A DNA stretch of 50,243 nt, from contig JAKSDC010000030.1 in the NCBI GenBank assembly GCA_022360275.1, positions 1-50,243 on the forward strand, in the 5' to 3' direction. The notes below the pieces were generated by a model that made no database searches, was not told the origin of the DNA, and was given only the letters and a program-made list of their open reading frames with translations. The DNA comes from Chlorobiales bacterium (GTDB lineage Bacteria; Bacteroidota; Chlorobiia; Chlorobiales; Chlorobiaceae). Made by a program: the position numbers and the translations under genes. Positions 25,662-34,953 of this stretch are shown in pieces; the first letter of the stretch is position 1, and every line of letters begins with the position of its first letter.

Positions 25662-27581
25662 TCAGCTTCGCATGTGGTTCTCGTCCGCGATGTGCCCTGA
25701 CACATCCCACCCTAAATCCTTGTCTTTGTACAGTTCCTCCCTCTCTTTCAGCATCAGTTGTTCAAGATCTTCGATTCGCTGTTTCGATGCGCTGATAAAC
25801 GCCTTTTTATCGTGTCTTACTTCAGCAAGCTCTTGAAGATGCTGCTCTTCGTACCTCCGAAATGTTTTCATCGCTTTCATGACTTGATATTTCCTGTGTC
25901 CGAGCCTGCTTAACGCGTCGCAGCCGATGCGTAAAGCGATATCAAGCGTATCAAGGTAGACGTTCTTCACTCCCGTGCCAATCAGTTCGAATGACTCGTT
26001 CCAACTGCTTGTGCGTGCGATGATCTCGAGATGGGGAAAATACTTGTGGGCAGTCCCGACAATTTCCATAGCCTTCTTTGTATTGTCCACAGCGATAATA
26101 AGCAGTTCAGCCTCATCAGCGCCTGCCGTCTGCAGCAGATCGCTACGCGACGCGTCGCCGTAAAGCACCTGCAAACCCATTTTGCGCAACAGGTCGACAT
26201 TATCCGGATCGATATCCAGATAGGTCGCTTCCTCGTCATTGGCCTGCATGAATCGTCCGATGGTGCTGCCGACTCCACCGAACCCGGCGATAATTACCCG
26301 GCTCTTCCGGTCTATCGTCCGGTCTATCGTATCGGGTGCTTTTTCCTCCCGTTCCACCGTACCGAACCTCGGCTGAATGAATTTTTCATTCAGCAGCATC
26401 AACAGGGGAGTCATAGCCATGCTCAGGGCAACAACCGCAATCAGCGGACCGACCAGAGATGCTTCGAAAACACCGTTGTTCAGACCGAACGCAAAAAGCA
26501 CGAACGCAAACTCTCCCCCTCCGGCCAGCGCCAGAGCAAAGAGCAAAATATTGTCGAAGCTCATCCCGAAAATCCTGCCGATCCCTGCGAGTACGAGGAA
26601 TTTGAGCAGCAGGAGCGCACCGACCAGTTTCAGAATCAGGGCCGGGCTTGCTGCAATTACCCAGAAATCTATCGACGCGCCGACAGAGATAAAGAACAGC
26701 CCCAGAAGCAGTCCCTTGAAAGGCTCGATATTGGTTTCCAGTTCGTGACGGTATTCACTCTGCGCCAGAACCACGCCGGCAATGAACGCTCCCAATGCCG
26801 GACTGAGGTCAACCTTACCCATAAGAATCGTAATCGCGATAACCAGCAGGAGAGCAGCTGCGGTAAACATCTCCCGTAGCCCCGTTTTAGCGATAAGGCG
26901 GAAAAATGGATTGATCAGATACTTCCCTGCAAGAATGATACCGGCAACGGCCCCCAAGACTACCGCTGTCTGTCCCCAGAGAGGCAGACCGTCAATCCAA
27001 GTCACCTCGGCAGCGCCATGTTTCCCCCCTCCATGTGCCTGCTGCGCCGATGCGTGACCGGTTGCAAGCAGCGGCAGGATTGCGAGTATCGGGATGATTG
27101 CAATATCCTGAAACAGCAGGACCGAAAAGGAGTTTTGTCCCCCGTCGGTCTTCATCAACCCTTTCTCGTGGAGCGTCTGCAGCACAATCGCGGTCGACGA
27201 AAGCGCCAGTATGAGACCGAGTGCAAGAGCTGTCTGCCATTGCAATCCGAAAAACATGGCAATCGTCATCAGAAGCAGTGCCGTTGTCGTCACTTGGATA
27301 CCGCCCATGCCGAGAATGGAGCCCTTCAGCTTCCAGATCATTGCCGGCTTCAGTTCCAGGCCAATCAGGAACAGCATCATGATAATGCCGAACTCGGCAA
27401 ACTGCATCACATCCTGCTCCTCCTCGATGCCAACCAGCCCCAGTGCGAACGGACCGATAATGATGCCTGCTATCAGGTAACCGAGCACCGATCCGAGACC
27501 AAGTTTTTTCGCCACAGGCACGGACAAAACAGCAGCAGTCAGGTAGACAAATGCCTGGAACAACAATCCTCCCTCATTCAT
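25662..27581 (-). CDS. kefB: CPA2-family cation:proton antiporter with RCK domain (Kef-like)
   Basis: A 639-residue protein. About twelve membrane helices (1-400) carry family motifs FLIGLELKP (72-80), FQDIAIIP (157-164) and SPALGAFIAGVVLAQSEYRH (260-279). A cytosolic RCK_N domain follows with GFGGVG at 433-438 and YLDIDPDNVDLLRKMGLQVL, then a charged coiled tail (590-630). Kef systems export K+ in exchange for H+ and are inhibited by glutathione. Specificity for K+ here is inferred from the flavoprotein KefF-like gene immediately upstream. The symbol is by resemblance; kefC is equally possible. Confidence 0.85.
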   Translation of the reverse strand: MNEGGLLFQAFVYLTAAVLSVPVAKKLGLGSVLGYLIAGIIIGPFALGLVGIEEEQDVMQFAEFGIIMMLFLIGLELKPAMIWKLKGSILGMGGIQVTTTALLLMTIAMFFGLQWQTALALGLILALSSTAIVLQTLHEKGLMKTDGGQNSFSVLLFQDIAIIPILAILPLLATGHASAQQAHGGGKHGAAEVTWIDGLPLWGQTAVVLGAVAGIILAGKYLINPFFRLIAKTGLREMFTAAALLLVIAITILMGKVDLSPALGAFIAGVVLAQSEYRHELETNIEPFKGLLLGLFFISVGASIDFWVIAASPALILKLVGALLLLKFLVLAGIGRIFGMSFDNILLFALALAGGGEFAFVLFAFGLNNGVFEASLVGPLIAVVALSMAMTPLLMLLNEKFIQPRFGTVEREEKAPDTIDRTIDRKSRVIIAGFGGVGSTIGRFMQANDEEATYLDIDPDNVDLLRKMGLQVLYGDASRSDLLQTAGADEAELLIIAVDNTKKAMEIVGTAHKYFPHLEIIARTSSWNESFELIGTGVKNVYLDTLDIALRIGCDALSRLGHRKYQVMKAMKTFRRYEEQHLQELAEVRHDKKAFISASKQRIEDLEQLMLKEREELYKDKDLGWDVSGHIADENHMRS

Positions 27582-27586
27582 GGCCC

Positions 27587-28180
27587 TTATCCTTTTCCGA
27601 ATTGATCGACAAGATTTTCCAGCCCGGTCAAGCTGTCAGGATCGAAGGTCTGGTCGGCAAGCAACCGTAACATCTCCCGATAGTGTTCGGCATGTTCCTG
27701 CATCCTTTCGGGTTTCATGACATTGGTGCCATGAATCACATAAGGAGGAAGATAGCGCATCCCGCAAAGACATGCCGTTTGTTCGAGAGGAACAAGCAGT
27801 TCTTTCATGGTAAACCGGTTGTAGCCCTCCTTGGAATATGAAGCTTTGTTGCCCCCGGTGGTAATAACATGGCAGGCCCATTTCCCTTTCAGGGCATTGC
27901 CGTTGCTGCCAAACGCCCATCCGTACACCAGCACGAGATCCATCCACTCTTTCAGAAGTGCCGGTACGCCGAAAAGAAAGAACGGGTACTGGAACAAAAC
28001 GATATCGTGCTCGATGAGCAGTTCCTGCTCGGCCTTCACGTCAATATCCATCTCGGGATACCACTCGTACAAATCATGGAAAGTTACTCCCTTTACCGCT
28101 TCAATCTCATTGACCAGTATTCTGTTTATGCGCGATTTTTCAAATGCAGGGTGCGCAAACAGTATCAGAATTTTCCTCAT
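27587..28180 (-). CDS. KefF/KefG-like flavodoxin-fold quinone oxidoreductase
   Basis: A 197-residue flavodoxin-like protein: ILILFAHPAFEKSRINRIL binds FMN/FAD phosphate, and QYPFFLFGVPALLKEWMDLV, YGWAFG and VITTGGNKASYS complete the NAD(P)H dehydrogenase (quinone) signature. In Kef systems such subunits activate the antiporter and reduce quinones. The ATG at 28180 is preferred because GGGGAG lies eight bases before it; an in-frame upstream start at 28204 would add eight residues. Its stop is five bases from the antiporter start, a tight operon. Confidence 0.85.
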   Translation of the reverse strand: MRKILILFAHPAFEKSRINRILVNEIEAVKGVTFHDLYEWYPEMDIDVKAEQELLIEHDIVLFQYPFFLFGVPALLKEWMDLVLVYGWAFGSNGNALKGKWACHVITTGGNKASYSKEGYNRFTMKELLVPLEQTACLCGMRYLPPYVIHGTNVMKPERMQEHAEHYREMLRLLADQTFDPDSLTGLENLVDQFGKG

Positions 28181-28266
28181 ATTATTTCTCCCCGATGCCT
28201 GCATGAATGTAATTTCACGATACCGGATGTCACGAGCCCTTTGAAGACCGTAGTCCTGAAGCTATT

Positions 28267-29997
28267 CTAACCTCTTTGGGACAATAAACCATTCCCCGCT
28301 CTTTTGAGCCATATGCCGCTCAACACCCATGAGTAAAGCCAGGTTCCCGCCCCACAGAGCACGAACGTAACGACAATATCAAACGCTGAACCGTTGAGAG
28401 AAAAGCCGGGGACATAACCGAAAAGAAAAGGAGCAAGATAGAGAAACTTGGCGAACCTGAAAGCGGAAAACGCTGTTTTCCACATATCCGCACCTGCAAT
28501 GGCTGCACCGGTAAATGCGGCGATACAGACCGGAGGGGTAATATTGGAATCCTGGGACAACCAGTATACAATCATGTGTGCTGCAATCAGGTTCACCCCG
28601 AGGTAGGTCAAGGCAGGAACGGCGACAACCGCCGTTATAAGATAGGCGGCGGTGACCGGGACCCCCATGCCGAGAATCAGCGAAGCAAGTGCAATAAACC
28701 CGATAGTCAGAAAAAGCTGCCCTTGTGCAAGCTCAATGATGACGTCTGCAAAGGTAAGCACGACACCGCTGTAGTTAAGTACCCCGATAATGATACCGAT
28801 AACCCCGACGGTCGAGCCGATCAGCAGGCTGTTTTCAGTACCTTTTCGCGCAGCCTCCCGGAATGCTCCAAAGTCGATCCGGGTTTCCTCGCGCAGCCAG
28901 CTTACCGCAATACAGCTCGCTATGCCAAGCACCGCCGCATAACTGGGTGAAAACCCGAGAAACATGAACGCCGTGATCATGACGACGGGCAAGGTATAGT
29001 ACCAGCCCTTTTTCAGGATATCGAGCGCATTTCCACCAAACCGCTCACCCGTAAGTTCGTACTTTTTTGCTTCGTAGTGCACCATGATGAACACACTGAA
29101 AAAGTAAAGCAGTGCGGGAACAAGCGCCACCTGCATGATTCGAGCGTAGGAAACCCCCGTCAGCTCTGCCATAATAAACCCGCCGGCGCCCATTATGGGC
29201 GGCATGAACATTCCCCCTATGGATGCTGCCGGCTCGATTCCCCCGGCTATGTGGGGCCGGAACCCTGCCTTTTTCATCATCGGAATTGTAAACGCTCCGG
29301 TCGAAACCGTGTTGGCAATGGCACTTCCGGAAATCGACCCGAACAGGCCGCTTGCAACCACGGCAACTTTGGCAGGGCCACCGGTTTTGTGACCGAAAGC
29401 TGCCAGAGGAAAGTCGATAAAAAACTGTTTCGCTCCCGATTTTTCAAGAAAGGCGCCGAAAATCACAAAGAGCACAATGTAGGTGGCAAGCACGTTTGCC
29501 ATAATGCCGAACACCCCGTCGCTTTTGAAGAAAAGGCTGGTGCAGAGACTTGGAAAACTTTCCCCTGCATGGGCAAACATGTCGGGAGCATAGTCACCGT
29601 ACACCCCGTACAACAGCATCAGCGTTCCGACAATCACAAACACGTTACCGACAACCCTTCTTGCAAGTTCCACCCCGAGCAGCACCCCGACAACCGCAAC
29701 CGCTCTGTCAAGCTCCGTTTCCGCGCCAACACGATAATTGATCGTTTCGAAATTCAGTATCCAGTACCCGATGGAAAACACTGAAAGTACAATAAGCAGA
29801 TAATCGACCACCCTCATCGGATGAGAGTTCGAACGGTAAAGAAGAAAGATAAGAATGTAGGTGATCAGGATGTAAATACCGCGGTGGTACTCGGTAGGAG
29901 CTGGCTGGATGACGGCTGAATACGCATAAAAGAGAACCAGCGTAACAGCCAGAAGATCGAAAATGATTTGCTCAACCCTGTGCAGCCGTTCATACAC
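28267..29997 (-). CDS. TRAP transporter permease, fused 4TM/12TM
   Basis: A 576-residue membrane protein. The first about 130 residues are the small DctQ-like 4TM part, fused to the large DctM-like 12TM part (from about 135). Hallmarks are VVASGLFGSISGSAIANTVS, IEPAASIGGMFMPPIMGAGG and LILGMGVPVTAAYLI. Such fusions pair with TAXI-type binding proteins and use a Na+ gradient to import solutes. Only one base separates its start from the stop of the TAXI gene. Substrate unknown; known TAXI examples take up dicarboxylates or glutamate. Confidence 0.92.
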   Translation of the reverse strand: MYERLHRVEQIIFDLLAVTLVLFYAYSAVIQPAPTEYHRGIYILITYILIFLLYRSNSHPMRVVDYLLIVLSVFSIGYWILNFETINYRVGAETELDRAVAVVGVLLGVELARRVVGNVFVIVGTLMLLYGVYGDYAPDMFAHAGESFPSLCTSLFFKSDGVFGIMANVLATYIVLFVIFGAFLEKSGAKQFFIDFPLAAFGHKTGGPAKVAVVASGLFGSISGSAIANTVSTGAFTIPMMKKAGFRPHIAGGIEPAASIGGMFMPPIMGAGGFIMAELTGVSYARIMQVALVPALLYFFSVFIMVHYEAKKYELTGERFGGNALDILKKGWYYTLPVVMITAFMFLGFSPSYAAVLGIASCIAVSWLREETRIDFGAFREAARKGTENSLLIGSTVGVIGIIIGVLNYSGVVLTFADVIIELAQGQLFLTIGFIALASLILGMGVPVTAAYLITAVVAVPALTYLGVNLIAAHMIVYWLSQDSNITPPVCIAAFTGAAIAGADMWKTAFSAFRFAKFLYLAPFLFGYVPGFSLNGSAFDIVVTFVLCGAGTWLYSWVLSGIWLKRAGNGLLSQRG

Positions 29998-29998
29998 T

Positions 29999-30988
29999 TT
30001 AGAGCACTCCCTTCTCTTTCCAGAACTTCAGTGCCCCGGGATGCATTGGTGTGACAATCCCTTTCACGCCGTTCTCAATGCTCATATCCCTGAAGGTATT
30101 TTTCTGGCTCACCATATGTGCTATTCCTTCTTCACTGTAGACAAGCGACAACAATCTGTACACAACCTCGTCAGGAACATCGGCGCTGGCCACCCAGAGA
30201 GCCGAGTCCTGAAAAGAGTGCCGGTCTTCATCGACCCCCCGGTAAGTTCCGCCCGGAATGGTGACTTTGGTGAAGTAAGGGTACTTTTGATAAAAACCAC
30301 TGTTGAGCGCTGCCGCCTCGATACCCAGAAGATCGATGGTGTTTGTCTGGGAAGCCATGATAACCGCCCCGCTGGGAAACGCTGTAAAAAGCCAGAACGC
30401 ATCGAGCTGGCGGTTGCCGAATGCCGCCGCCGCGTCATTGTAGCCCATGGCGTTTCTCTCGATCTTGTCCCACAGCCCGAGATGGGTAAAAAACAGTTCG
30501 CAATTAGCAAAAGCCCCTGACCCTGCATTGCCGACGCCGACCTTCTTACCTTCAAGATCGCTCACCGAGCGTATGCCCATCCCTTTTCGCACCACCAGTT
30601 GTGCCGGTGCACCGTAAAGATATCCCAGCGCCAGTACGTCGTTGTAAACTTTCGAATCGTGCTTGAGCCTCCCTTTTCTTCCCTGGTAAAGATGACCGGA
30701 GTACACCACGGCAAAATCCGACTTGCCTGCGTTTACCCTTCGCAGATTCTCTATCGAACCCGCCGAAGACTGGGCTCTCACCGTAAAGTCCGGGATCTTT
30801 TTGACAGGCGTGTAAACCTGTATTGCGTTTGCAACAACCTGGAAGGTGCCCCCTGCCGGACCGCCTCCGAAAACATATCGCTGTTTAACCGCAAAGGCTT
30901 CTGTCGGCAACCCCAGTGAGTGCATTAGAAACAAAAAGACACCGATAAGGGGAACAAAAAGTTTTCTGCTCATAAGAACGTTTATCAT
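29999..30988 (-). CDS. TAXI-family TRAP solute-binding protein
   Basis: About 329 residues from the ATG at 30988. The signal peptide has its hydrophobic core in LFVPLIGVFLFLMHSLG and likely cleavage after EAFA. Family motifs YVFGGGPAGGTFQVVANAI, VRAQSSAGSIENLRRVNAGKSDFAVVYSG (broken here over about 58-86) and GVGNAGSGAFANCE identify the TAXI group. It captures the solute in the periplasm and hands it to the fused permease. Alternative starts are 30973 and a GTG at 31027 that overlaps the stop of the preceding gene; the latter would put 13 residues before the signal peptide. Confidence 0.9.
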   Translation of the reverse strand: MINVLMSRKLFVPLIGVFLFLMHSLGLPTEAFAVKQRYVFGGGPAGGTFQVVANAIQVYTPVKKIPDFTVRAQSSAGSIENLRRVNAGKSDFAVVYSGHLYQGRKGRLKHDSKVYNDVLALGYLYGAPAQLVVRKGMGIRSVSDLEGKKVGVGNAGSGAFANCELFFTHLGLWDKIERNAMGYNDAAAAFGNRQLDAFWLFTAFPSGAVIMASQTNTIDLLGIEAAALNSGFYQKYPYFTKVTIPGGTYRGVDEDRHSFQDSALWVASADVPDEVVYRLLSLVYSEEGIAHMVSQKNTFRDMSIENGVKGIVTPMHPGALKFWKEKGVL

Positions 30989-31023
30989 GTGTTTTTCAGG
31001 CCGCCAATGGGCAGAGGGAGCGG

Positions 31024-31503
31024 TCACTCACTTTTTTTACGGCGGGCAGCTGCCATTTTTGTAGCGCCGGCAAGTTTGCCTCCGTAATGCCCGAGCAGTG
31101 TAACCACCGGCAGCGTCGCAAAAAGAAGTGCGATGTATACCCAGTGCAGCCAGTCGTTATGATACATAACCTCCGGCACGGAAAGGCGAATAGCCACCGT
31201 GCTGGCAACAAGCACGAACAGCACAATCGACCAGCGAATTTTATTCACGAAAATAGGGGTTTTCGCCCGGTTGTAATTGGTCTTCCAGTCATGAAGCCCT
31301 GAAAAAAACGACACCGGAATGGCAAACAAAACGACAATGATGAGATGCTCGACCGTATGCTCGAAAAACTGATCTCCCTCAGGCAGCGTAAGCACAAGGT
31401 ACAGGACAGCAACAGGTATCAGGCCGTTGCTGAAATGTGCTGCAACAGGATGCAGAAAAAAAGTCTCTCTCATTTCCTTCAGCAAGCTTTTTTTCCCTGC
31501 CAT
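31024..31503 (-). CDS. Four-helix membrane protein (DUF2231-like) in the TRAP operon
   Basis: A 159-residue protein with four predicted membrane helices (about 25-42, 50-66, 88-106, 118-138) and a basic tail (KMAAARRKKSE). The opening LHPVAAHFSNGLIPVAVLYL resembles the DUF2231 family, which begins with a His-Pro and a second His before the first helix; such conserved His can bind heme or metal. The start at 31503 has a strong AAAGGAG at 31510-31516. It leads directly into the TAXI and TRAP genes, so co-expression is likely, although it is not a known TRAP subunit. Confidence 0.65.
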   Translation of the reverse strand: MAGKKSLLKEMRETFFLHPVAAHFSNGLIPVAVLYLVLTLPEGDQFFEHTVEHLIIVVLFAIPVSFFSGLHDWKTNYNRAKTPIFVNKIRWSIVLFVLVASTVAIRLSVPEVMYHNDWLHWVYIALLFATLPVVTLLGHYGGKLAGATKMAAARRKKSE

Positions 31504-31585
31504 CTATATCTCCTTTGATTAGGGGTTGCGCTGTAATAAGCATTTGGACATATGGAAGATAATGTAACACCTTTGCCGCAAAAAC

Positions 31586-31924
31586 TCATCCTTCGGAATC
31601 ATCTGTCTTCTCTTTCAATTCATCGATCTTTGTTTTTTCCCAGAGAGGCACTTTGCCGAAGTATGCCGCCCTGCCGATAATGTGAGCGGCTACCGGCGCA
31701 GTGATTAACAGGAAAACAATGATCGCCACGGCTCGGGAAGCAATGCCAAAATCCTGCCAGTAGATAGTCGTTCCGATAAGCACCAACCCGATACCCAGCG
31801 TCGAGGCCTTGGTCGTTGCCGACATGCGGGTATAAAGATCGGGCATCTTCAGGATGCCGATTGCAGAAACAAGAATAAACAAGGTGCCCAGGAGCAGAAA
31901 GATGCCGCTTAGAATTTCTATCAC
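31586..31924 (-). CDS. mrpG: Mrp Na+/H+ antiporter subunit G
   Basis: A 112-residue membrane protein with three helices. IEILSGIFLLLGTLFILVSA, IGILKMPDLYTRMSATTKAS and ITAPVAAHIIGRAAYF are MnhG/MrpG signatures. The start is a GTG at 31924 overlapping the stop of mrpF in GTGA; a longer frame upstream has no family similarity. It is the last gene of the seven-gene mrp operon. Confidence 0.92.
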   Translation of the reverse strand: MIEILSGIFLLLGTLFILVSAIGILKMPDLYTRMSATTKASTLGIGLVLIGTTIYWQDFGIASRAVAIIVFLLITAPVAAHIIGRAAYFGKVPLWEKTKIDELKEKTDDSEG

Positions 31925-32193
31925 TCTTTTCCCCTCCTTCCAAGGTAATAGGCAAAAGCCACCGTACCGAGAAATGCCAGCAGTGCCACAATGATGCCCA
32001 CATCGAGAAACGTGGTCGTATTCTTCTGAATCGAATAGACCGCAATGAATGCTATTGCATTGGCCGACAAAAGGTCGAGTGCCACAATCCGGTCCTCGAT
32101 GCTCGGGCCGATCACCAAACGTAGAAAAATTACCAGAATCGAAAGGCCGATGATGATCACCGACAAATGCACTGACCATGCAATAAAGCTCAT
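31921..32193 (-). CDS. mrpF: Mrp Na+/H+ antiporter subunit F
   Basis: A 90-residue three-helix subunit. VIFLRLVIGPSIEDRIVALD and TFLDVGIIVALLAFLGTVAF match MrpF. Its start overlaps the mrpE stop by four bases and its stop overlaps the mrpG GTG, showing translational coupling. Confidence 0.94.
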   Translation of the reverse strand: MSFIAWSVHLSVIIIGLSILVIFLRLVIGPSIEDRIVALDLLSANAIAFIAVYSIQKNTTTFLDVGIIVALLAFLGTVAFAYYLGRRGKE

Positions 32194-32663
32194 CGCATCA
32201 CCTCGATCAATCGTTTTTCAAGGCCGTTTTTCAGTTCATTGCGGAACTGCACGGCATCTTTGACATACAGCGCGTGCACGTAAAGCGTTTTCCTGTCAGG
32301 CGATACGTCGAGGCTCAGTGTTCCTGGAGTAAGGGTGACAAGATTCGCGAAAAGCGTGATCTCGATATCCGTCTCGACATCGAGCGGAACCGCTATCACT
32401 CCCGGTTCCATATAATCCTTTGGTGTAACGATGTCGAATGCCACCTTGAGGTTCGCTATGAGCAGTTCCTTCAGGAAATACAGCACAAACATGATCACGA
32501 GTGGTATTTTCGAAAAATACTTGTTTTCTCCCCACGCCGAACGGGAAAACCACAGGATCAGGTAACCGACAACCATGCCGACGGCAAAGGTTCCGGCAGT
32601 AATCTCCCCGGCAAGCAGCATCCAGGCGATCGCCAACAGGATATTGAAAAGAAACGGATTCAC
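32190..32663 (-). CDS. mrpE: Mrp Na+/H+ antiporter subunit E
   Basis: A 157-residue subunit with two to three N-terminal helices and a cytosolic part. FLFNILLAIAWMLLAGEITA and the conserved VTLTPGTLSLDVSPDRKTLY are MrpE signatures. Four-base overlaps at both ends with mrpD and mrpF. Confidence 0.94.
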   Translation of the reverse strand: MNPFLFNILLAIAWMLLAGEITAGTFAVGMVVGYLILWFSRSAWGENKYFSKIPLVIMFVLYFLKELLIANLKVAFDIVTPKDYMEPGVIAVPLDVETDIEITLFANLVTLTPGTLSLDVSPDRKTLYVHALYVKDAVQFRNELKNGLEKRLIEVMR

Positions 32664-34177
32664 GAGCGCTCTCCCATAACCGCATCGATGTATGCGCCTC
32701 TATCCAGCAGCTCGCATGCGGTCCTGTCGGCAAGCTCGAAAAAAGGTTCGAACCAGAGACCGAAGGCAACCGTCAGGCATCCCAGCATGACAATCGGCAG
32801 CACGATGATCGCTTTCTTAACGCTTGGAGTGCGCAGATACTCCTCGCCCTCGACGCCGCCCTCTCCGCGAGGATCATCTTTCCAGAACGCTTCATTCCAG
32901 ATCTTTATCATGGAAAACAAAGTCAGCATGCTGACGCAGAGGGCGATCCCCACCAGTAGATAGTGTTCCGAGTCAATCCCCGCTTTGACCACAACGAACT
33001 TCGCCCAGAACCCCGACAGGGGAGGAATTCCCGCAAGCCCGAGAGCCGGAACCAGAAAAAGCACCCCGAGCATCGGATAAAACCGGTAGATCCCTCCGAT
33101 CTCCCTGAGATCCCAGGATCCCTTGATACGCCGGATCAGGCCGCTGAGGTAGAACAGGTTTGTTTTGGCCACAATATTGTGAATAATATAAAACAACGCT
33201 CCGGCAATGGCGAGCGGGGACTGTATCGCCAGGGCGAAAATCATGTACCCTATCTGGCTGATGATGTGAAAGGAGAGCAGCTTGCGCATATCGTACTGCG
33301 CCACTGCGCCCAGCACGCCGACAACCATGGTAAAAGCGGAGGCAATCAGCAGAGCCTGATGGATAAACGATGCATCCTGACCATGGAAAATCGTGGTAAA
33401 AAAGCGCATGATCGCATAGACTCCCACCTTTGTCAAAAGCCCGCCAAAGATGGCTGCAATCGCTATCGGCGGTGTATGGTATGACGCCGGTAACCAGAAG
33501 AATAACGGAAAGATCGCTGCTTTTACACCGAACGTGATCATGAAAAGCACCGCAACCACCGACAGCAGTCCCTGGTGATCCAGGAGAGGAATCCTCTGGG
33601 CAAGATCAGCCATGTTGAGCGTGCCGGCTGTTCCGTACAGAATCCCCACCGCAGCAAGAAAGATCGAAGAGGAAAGCAGATTCAACGTCACGTACTTGAT
33701 CGCCCCTTCGAGCTGCTGCGGTCTCCCGCCAAGTACCAGCAATACAAAGGATGAGATCAGCATTACCTCGAACCAGACATAAAGATTGAAGATGTCCCCT
33801 GTCAGGAACGCTCCGTTTATACCCATCAGCAGGAACTGCAGCAGTGGATAGTAGAAATAATGCTCCCTCTTCCGGTCTATAGCTCCGAGGGAATAAAGCG
33901 CAGTGGTAAAACCGATAAACGCAGTGGCGACCACCATGATGGAAGAAAGCATATCGGCAACAAGGGTGATACCGAACGGCGCTTCCCAGCCGCCGACCTG
34001 CAGCGAAAGGATGCCGTCAGACCGGACGCTGCCGAGCATAAGCAGCGACGCCCCCAGCATGAGGGCCGTTGACACTGTATTCAGAATGCGATGCAAGGCT
34101 ATCGACCTGCGGAAGAAGATCATGATCACCGCTGTGCACAGCGGCAACAGTATGGGCAGCATGATAATCCGGTTCAT
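32660..34177 (-). CDS. mrpD: Mrp Na+/H+ antiporter subunit D
   Basis: A 505-residue subunit homologous to the ion-pumping subunits NuoL/M/N of complex I (Proton_antipo_M). About fourteen helices with FNLYVWFEVMLISSFVLLVL (the conserved Glu of helix 5), GVKAAIFPLFFWLPASYHTP (the conserved Lys of helix 7) and GALFYIIHNIVAKTNLFYLS. It carries one of the proton/sodium half-channels. It overlaps mrpC and mrpE by four bases. Confidence 0.95.
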   Translation of the reverse strand: MNRIIMLPILLPLCTAVIMIFFRRSIALHRILNTVSTALMLGASLLMLGSVRSDGILSLQVGGWEAPFGITLVADMLSSIMVVATAFIGFTTALYSLGAIDRKREHYFYYPLLQFLLMGINGAFLTGDIFNLYVWFEVMLISSFVLLVLGGRPQQLEGAIKYVTLNLLSSSIFLAAVGILYGTAGTLNMADLAQRIPLLDHQGLLSVVAVLFMITFGVKAAIFPLFFWLPASYHTPPIAIAAIFGGLLTKVGVYAIMRFFTTIFHGQDASFIHQALLIASAFTMVVGVLGAVAQYDMRKLLSFHIISQIGYMIFALAIQSPLAIAGALFYIIHNIVAKTNLFYLSGLIRRIKGSWDLREIGGIYRFYPMLGVLFLVPALGLAGIPPLSGFWAKFVVVKAGIDSEHYLLVGIALCVSMLTLFSMIKIWNEAFWKDDPRGEGGVEGEEYLRTPSVKKAIIVLPIVMLGCLTVAFGLWFEPFFELADRTACELLDRGAYIDAVMGERS

Positions 34178-34539
34178 GACTCCTCTCCCGGAAGCTGGTC
34201 GGTGCTTCTCATTTTGTCCAGATCCTCGGTGCCAAGCCTCTGGTAGGTACGCTTGAAAAGCACGATAGTAAACGCCTGAACGCCGAATCCTATCACGATA
34301 GCCGTGAGCACCAACGCCTGCGGCAAAGGGTCGGCAAACGGCTCGGTGAGCGTAGCGGCCCCTTCCGGCACAAAGGCCGGGGCCCCTTTGGTCATCCTCC
34401 CTACGGTAAAGATCATCAGATTAGCGGCATGGCCCAAGAAGATCAAACCGAAAATCACCTTCACGATGCTCCTCCTCAGAACCAGATAGGTCCCGGCGGC
34501 ATAGAGAGCCCCCACAATGACAGCAAGCAGAAAGGTCAT
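34174..34539 (-). CDS. mrpC: Mrp Na+/H+ antiporter subunit C
   Basis: A 121-residue NuoK-like three-helix subunit. LRRSIVKVIFGLIFLGHAAN and FADPLPQALVLTAIVIGFGV are typical. Four-base overlaps with mrpB and mrpD. Confidence 0.95.
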   Translation of the reverse strand: MTFLLAVIVGALYAAGTYLVLRRSIVKVIFGLIFLGHAANLMIFTVGRMTKGAPAFVPEGAATLTEPFADPLPQALVLTAIVIGFGVQAFTIVLFKRTYQRLGTEDLDKMRSTDQLPGEES

Positions 34540-34952
34540 GAGCGGTCCTCCTCCGCAAGCGAAAAGATGATAGTCAACGTTATGCCCAGCACCAGGAAGT
34601 ACACTCCGAGATCGAACAGCAGGGGAGTTCCAACTTTTCCTATCAGCGGAATACCTGTATCGAACCAGACTGCAGTCATGAAACGCTCTCCGGCAACAAG
34701 CGACGGCAACGTACTTGTTATGGCCATGAGTAAACCAACGGCAATTATCCTGAGCGGATCAAACCGCACAATAGTCCGTGCAGCTTCAATGCCGTTGGCG
34801 ATAAAGTACAGCGCATAGGCTGCAGCGGCAACAAGACCTCCGACAAAACCTCCGCCCGGCTCGTTATGTCCCCGGAACAGCAGAAACACCGAAAACATCA
34901 GCAGCAGAAGCAGCAGGTAGCGGGAAGCTGTGGCCAGAATAATGGAATACAT
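34536..34952 (-). CDS. mrpB: Mrp Na+/H+ antiporter subunit B
   Basis: A 138-residue four-helix subunit. LLMFSVFLLFRGHNEPGGGF and GTPLLFDLGVYFLVLGITLT are MrpB signatures. It starts one base after the mrpA stop and overlaps mrpC by four bases. In this group mrpA and mrpB are separate genes (group 1 Mrp). Confidence 0.95.
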   Translation of the reverse strand: MYSIILATASRYLLLLLLMFSVFLLFRGHNEPGGGFVGGLVAAAAYALYFIANGIEAARTIVRFDPLRIIAVGLLMAITSTLPSLVAGERFMTAVWFDTGIPLIGKVGTPLLFDLGVYFLVLGITLTIIFSLAEEDRS

Positions 34953-34953
34953 C

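Noticed and set aside
31925..32179. N-terminal extension of mrpG
   Set aside because: The extra 85 residues are the mrpF gene read in another frame; the GTG at 31924 gives the correct MrpG start.
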